The notes under the pieces were generated by a model. It saw only the letters and a program-made list of their open reading frames with translations. It was not told where the DNA came from and did not search any database. DNA of 64,000 bases. It comes from Vitellaria paradoxa (Eukaryota > Streptophyta > Magnoliopsida > Ericales > Sapotaceae). The stretch's first letter is position 1. Every line of letters begins with the position of its first letter. Of this stretch, positions 60,150 through 64,000 are shown one piece after another. The stretch lies in contig CM034239.1 of NCBI GenBank assembly GCA_019916065.1, positions 47,567,812-47,631,811 on the forward strand, read 5' to 3'. Position numbers and translations under genes: made by a program.

Positions 60150-61361
60150 GAGTTTTTTATGAAAATATCTCTCAAACAATTTTTTCTGTTTCTATTTGGT
60201 TCTCAAACTATCAAATACACTTATTATATTATCGAACTATCCAATTCTGTTTTATTTGGATGGAGTTAGTGTTCGGATCAAATAGAACGAAATTGGATAG
60301 TTTGATAATGTAATAGGTACGTTTAATAGTTTAAGGACAAAATAGAAAAAAAAAAAATAGTTTACAGTATATTTTTATAAGAAACTTTTTCTTTTATATA
60401 TTTTTTTTAATTTTAACACTTTATTCATTTTTTTGGCATCATATTAGAATGAATTATTTTATTTAAATATTTTACCAAACTAAATGATTTATTTTATTAA
60501 AATTAAAATAACAATTTTATGATTAAAATGATTTATTTTATTAAACTAAACTTATTTATTAAAAATAATAATTACATATTAAAATATTTATTTTTAGTAA
60601 TAAATTTTTTTATAAGTAATAATTACCTCTTAAAATTATTTATTTTATTCAAATATTTTTATTACATCAAATTAATTTCAATAAATAAAATATTAATTTA
60701 TTATTAAATTATGTTATTTATTAATATATTTTATTAAAATTAAATTATTGTTAAAAAATAATATATAACGTTAAATTAATTAGTTTAGATATATTTTATT
60801 TAATTTTGTTAATTTTTTATATTAATTTATTATTAAATTATGTTATTTATTAATATATTTTATTAAAATTAATTATTATTAAAAAATAATATATAACGTT
60901 AAATTAATTAGTTTAGATATATTTTATTAAATTTTGTTAATTTTTAAAAAATTAAAAAAATTAAATATTTTATGAAAATAAAATTAATTACCACAAACAA
61001 AATTATACTACCAAATATGTTTCTATTTTTATATTGGATAAAAAAAATTAATTGAAAAGTAAAATTAAAAACAAAAACTGTTGAAGGATAAATGAATAAA
61101 AAAAATCATAAATGTTACAAACGAGCTTAAAATTTAGTATTATCAAACGTTCTCATTACATTTTTGAATTATTTAATTCTGTTTTAATTGATTTGAATAC
61201 TAATTTCATCTGTTAATTTTAATGGATACTATTAATTTTAATGGGTGAATTTACTATTTGGAGTAAATAGAATAAAATTAAATAATTTAAAAATATCGTA
61301 GATAAATTTATAATTTGAAAACGAAATTAAAAAAAAAAAGAGAAGGTAGTTAAGAGATATT
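60150..61361. mobile_element. Mutator-like element, copy 2 (inverted relative to 34321-35531)
   Basis: It starts gagttttttatgaaaatatctctcaaac, and its interior is the reverse complement of the 34600-35340 interior (for example accaaatatgtttctattttta near 61012, aatatataacgttaaattaatt near 60760). The right end is recognisable to about 61361 (agagatattt), then diverges directly before a gene start. No clear 9-bp duplication remains. Confidence 0.7.
60691..60948. repeat. 129-bp tandem duplication inside Mutator-like copy 2
   Basis: The block beginning tattaatttattattaaatt starts at 60691 and again at 60820 and is nearly identical across the full period. The corresponding interior of copy 1 has it once. 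Confidence 0.8.
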
Positions 61362-61372
61362 TATCATGATAA

Positions 61373-62203
61373 ATGTCGGGACGGTGGGGAAGGAGAATCA
61401 ACGGGCACAACCACCGCGGAATCATGGGAGTGTCATCGGTGACATGCTTTCACTCCTCCCCTTGTCTCTCGTTTCCATCTCACTCTTCTCGCAAAATCTC
61501 TACCTGCTTATCGTTCCCCTCCAACCTGATTCTATTTTCTACACTGAAATCCTCACGTATTTTTGGAAGATCCTCGATAATTGGGGATGGCGATTGTCAC
61601 AGAAACAGATTGCGGGCAAATTCTGCGGACCCAGAGAGGGATTTCCAGCGTTCTTCCCAAATTTCCCGGGAAAGTGATGGAGTTTCCAAAGACGGTGGTA
61701 GCAACCCATCAAGTAGCTTCTTGTCTGTTCTGTGCCCCCTGCTCAAGCTTTTCTCTGTGAGTTCTGTTCATCTCATTCTCTCTCTTTTTTTTTTTAAACT
61801 TTGTGCTTACAAGTCAATTTTTTTTTTTTAATTTCTTCCTTCAATTAATTACCATTTGTCCTGAGTTCTGTTCATCTCACTCTCTCTCTCTCTCTCTCTC
61901 TCTTTTAAACTTTGTGCTTACAATGTTAATTTGTTTTTTTAAAATTTCTTCCTTCAATTAATTACCATTTGTCCTTTGTTAGGTGAAAAAACTAAGAGGA
62001 AGTACTTCAATATTGAACTGTTTTTTAGGCTTCCTTCGGTTGAGGTTTCTGTTTTCCAATGTCCCAACAAGAAAGGGAAAAGGAAAAATTAGAATCAAAA
62101 TTAAATGTTTGTTTATTTTTCTAGTGCATGAACTGTTGCATGGGCTTGGCATTCTATTAGAATTGTTAATGATTGATGATTACAACTTTGACCCAGTATA
62201 AAC

Positions 62204-62234
<31 letters not shown>

Positions 62235-63977
62235 TAAATATATCTCACGATAAAACCAAAAAACATTAGATACGGACCTCCTTACATTAATATTTGCAAT
62301 TTTGACACAATTTAGTCAACTAATATAGATATGAGACTGAAAACAAACATATTCCACACTAGAATAGATATTCCATACTTCTATTAAGATAAAATAACAC
62401 TCATATAATAAATTAAAGTCATTTTAATTCCATAAAGAGAATATACTAGTTTTTGTTGATTCAATGCATTGACCATTTACTTCTTGCCTAAATTGTTTCA
62501 CACCTACACTTTATGTATGTGCTTTGATATTGGTTGCTGTTATATACCTTGAAGTATTTTATTGTGTGCATCTTTGACCTCTACATTGATATGGAAAAAA
62601 TGCTATGGAATTTCTCAAGCATGTCCCTAGCTAAGGGCTTTAGGATCTATTTGACATCCGTCGTTGTTTTTCTATTTATTCTAAGCATGCTTTATTTGAT
62701 TCTTTCAGGGAGGAGATCCATCTAAAGAACGCAACTATTTTTTGGAGGTAATATACGTCAAGAGTCATGTGACTTTTTTTTTATCATTTTCATGATATAC
62801 ATTCATGCATAAATTAGTTGCAGCCATTCTGATAAATTAGTTGCAGTCATTCAATAATGTCCACACCTCTTTATGTCCGAAGACATTGTCTCTAACCTCC
62901 AAATCACCTTGTATTTCCTTGCTCTGTTTTTTTGAGTCAGGACTTATAACAATTCTAACAGCATTGATAAGAATACCTCGTCTTCAATTCCTCAATAGTT
63001 CAATTGGACAGGGTAGGCTGTATGTATGCATATATGTATCTTTTCCTTTTCTTTAACCATGTGGATTAATGTGTAATGGTGTCTTTAAGTTCTCAAATTT
63101 CTCACTATCCTCTATGCTCGTGTACCTCTTGGTTGGTAATAGGTAGCAACGTCTTCCTTGTCTACCTTAGCAAGGTTCCCATGGGGATCAAGGTCACTAG
63201 CAGACAGCTTGGATGGCCAAGATATCAGTGCAGTAGATCCTCCAAAGCACTTGCAGCTCTTTGAGTTTGGTAAGCTTCTTCCTGATCATTAAGATAGCTA
63301 CCCCTATGTCCTCCCAATGCAGATGGAAAATATTTTTCTTTTCAATCTGCTTTTTGGTAATAAAATTGTCCTGAGGGGACACATTGTAACTGTAACGACA
63401 GGTTAGATATTACAGTGACATTAAAAACATATAAATTTCAGCTCTTGCAATGGACCTCACAATTCAAGAGTACTTCCGACCAACTTTTAGTTCCATAGTA
63501 TGGATAAATGATTAATGTTCCTTTTATGTTGGGAATAACTTATTATATAAGGGGATTGTCAACAGAGGCATGCCCCTTTTGCAGAAGGGTTCGAGAGGCC
63601 ATAACTGAGCTTGATCTTGCAGTAGAGGTAAGTGACAGATTAATACAATGACTTGTCTTCTCCTGTCATCAATTAACCATGTTATGCAAGTATCCATCTA
63701 CCTTAGTGATATTTCTTTTCAGCTGCAGTGCATAATACTAATTTGGCAACAAAACCCCTCAACATTGGATTTCTTTCAAATCCTTCATTTTCATGGACAT
63801 ATATTTTTTATATTTTTTTTGATAAATAAAGAATTTCATTGATAAATGGACATATATTTGATATATGCATAACTGTAAATTAATCAGTATAGATGTGATG
63901 TATGTGCAGATGTATCCTTGCCCAAAAGGTTCTATAAGACACAGGGACATGGTTAGAAGACTTGGTGGCAAAGAGCT
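61373..63977 (+). CDS. Chloroplast thioredoxin/GST-N-fold protein (At5g03880-like), 5' part only
   Basis: Exons 61373-61756, 62709-62747, 63143-63269, 63566-63627 and 63910-63977 join in phase; the gene continues past the right edge. The N-terminus is Ser/Arg-rich and short on acidic residues (CFHSSPCLSFPSHSSRK), a plastid transit-peptide profile. Then come LSVLCPLLKLFSGGDPSKER, VATSSLSTLARFPWGS and the GST-N/thioredoxin-fold start LQLFEFEACPFCRRVREAI, containing a CPFC active-site motif, and MYPCPKGSIRHRDMVRRLGGKE. This matches the plant thioredoxin-family proteins of the At5g03880 type, of unknown substrate. ATG 61373 is the first in frame; ATG 61424 gives a more typical transit peptide and lies further from the upstream repeat, so it may be the real start. 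Confidence 0.82.
61759..61975. repeat. Tandem duplication starting at the exon 1 donor (period 104 bp)
   Basis: Both copies (61759-61862 and 61863-61975) run gagttctgttcatctca, CT-run, aaactttgtgcttacaa, T-run, ttccttcaattaattacc, atttgtcct. The first copy begins just after the GT of the splice donor. The second has CTGAG there and so no duplicate donor. Copy 2's CT tract is 61880-61903. Confidence 0.85.
63807..63845 (-). mobile_element. Very short retroelement tail with 14-bp target duplication
   Basis: The 14-bp sequence atggacatatattt occurs at 63793-63806 and 63846-63859. The 39 bp between consist of a T-run followed by gataaataaagaatttcattgataa, which on the minus strand is a LINE-type 3' terminus plus poly(A). 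This is an extreme 5' truncation in intron 4 of the thioredoxin-like gene. Confidence 0.75.
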
Positions 63978-64000
63978 GTATGTAATTTGTTGGTTGAATT

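Larger units (their letters stand above)
56486..61372. other. Repeat-rich intergenic region (divergent promoters at both ends)
   Basis: The NDUFAF5-like gene and the thioredoxin-like gene are divergent across this 4.9-kb spacer. Only the first 70-100 bp on the left have non-AT-rich composition. The remainder is dominated by a long inverted repeat (57592-59277), a related module (59881-60140) and a Mutator-like copy (60150-61361). The stretch 59620-59880 is more balanced in composition but not assignable. No coding gene is seen. Confidence 0.65.

Noticed and set aside
60519..60707. Small ORF rich in Ile/Leu/Asn/Tyr in the repeat region
   Set aside because: Chance translation of AT-rich transposon DNA.

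Overview
The window is nuclear DNA from a flowering plant, most likely a eudicot. Genes are intron-rich, introns and spacers are strongly AT-rich, the encoded proteins are plant families, and the retroelement uses the initiator-Met tRNA primer site usual in plants. I cannot name the species. Gene models below were built by hand, by checking splice sites and codon phase exon by exon.

Layout. (1) 1137-11204, plus: a CDC2-related (At1g54610/IBS1-type) protein kinase with 8 coding exons, whose introns hold two tRNA-derived SINEs and MITE-like elements. (2) 13359-19554, minus: a plastid-type UPF0301/DUF179 (YqgE/AlgH) protein with 3 exons; its 3.6-kb first intron carries a LINE nested in a small hAT-like element. 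(3) 20287-25068, minus: a structurally complete but decayed Ty1-copia retrotransposon (two LTRs, 5-bp target duplication, PBS, PPT), itself inserted inside an older element with short inverted ends. (4) 28866-30326 plus and 32351-33844 minus: two intronless PUT4-type polyamine/APC transporters in tail-to-tail orientation, with similar 3' UTRs. (5) 33845-41763: gene-poor, very AT-rich, containing a 1.2-kb Mutator-like element with a perfect 9-bp target duplication. (6) 41764-45241, plus: a lysine/histidine-transporter-type amino acid permease with 8 coding exons. (7) 47128-56485, minus: the mitochondrial NDUFAF5-type methyltransferase-fold complex I assembly factor with 11 coding exons. (8) 56486-61372: a repeat cluster with a 1.7-kb long inverted repeat and a second Mutator-like copy. 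(9) 61373 to the right edge, plus: the 5' part of a chloroplast thioredoxin/GST-N-fold protein (At5g03880-like) with a CPFC motif.

The genes are not a pathway cluster. Themes are organelle proteins (UPF0301, NDUFAF5, thioredoxin-like) and nitrogen-compound transport (two PUTs, one LHT), but the proximity is probably incidental, apart from the PUT duplication. I found no RNA gene, CRISPR array, biosynthetic cluster or credible new system. The interesting signals are structural: nested insertions with readable target duplications, the convergent duplicated transporter pair, and the long hairpin-forming repeats.
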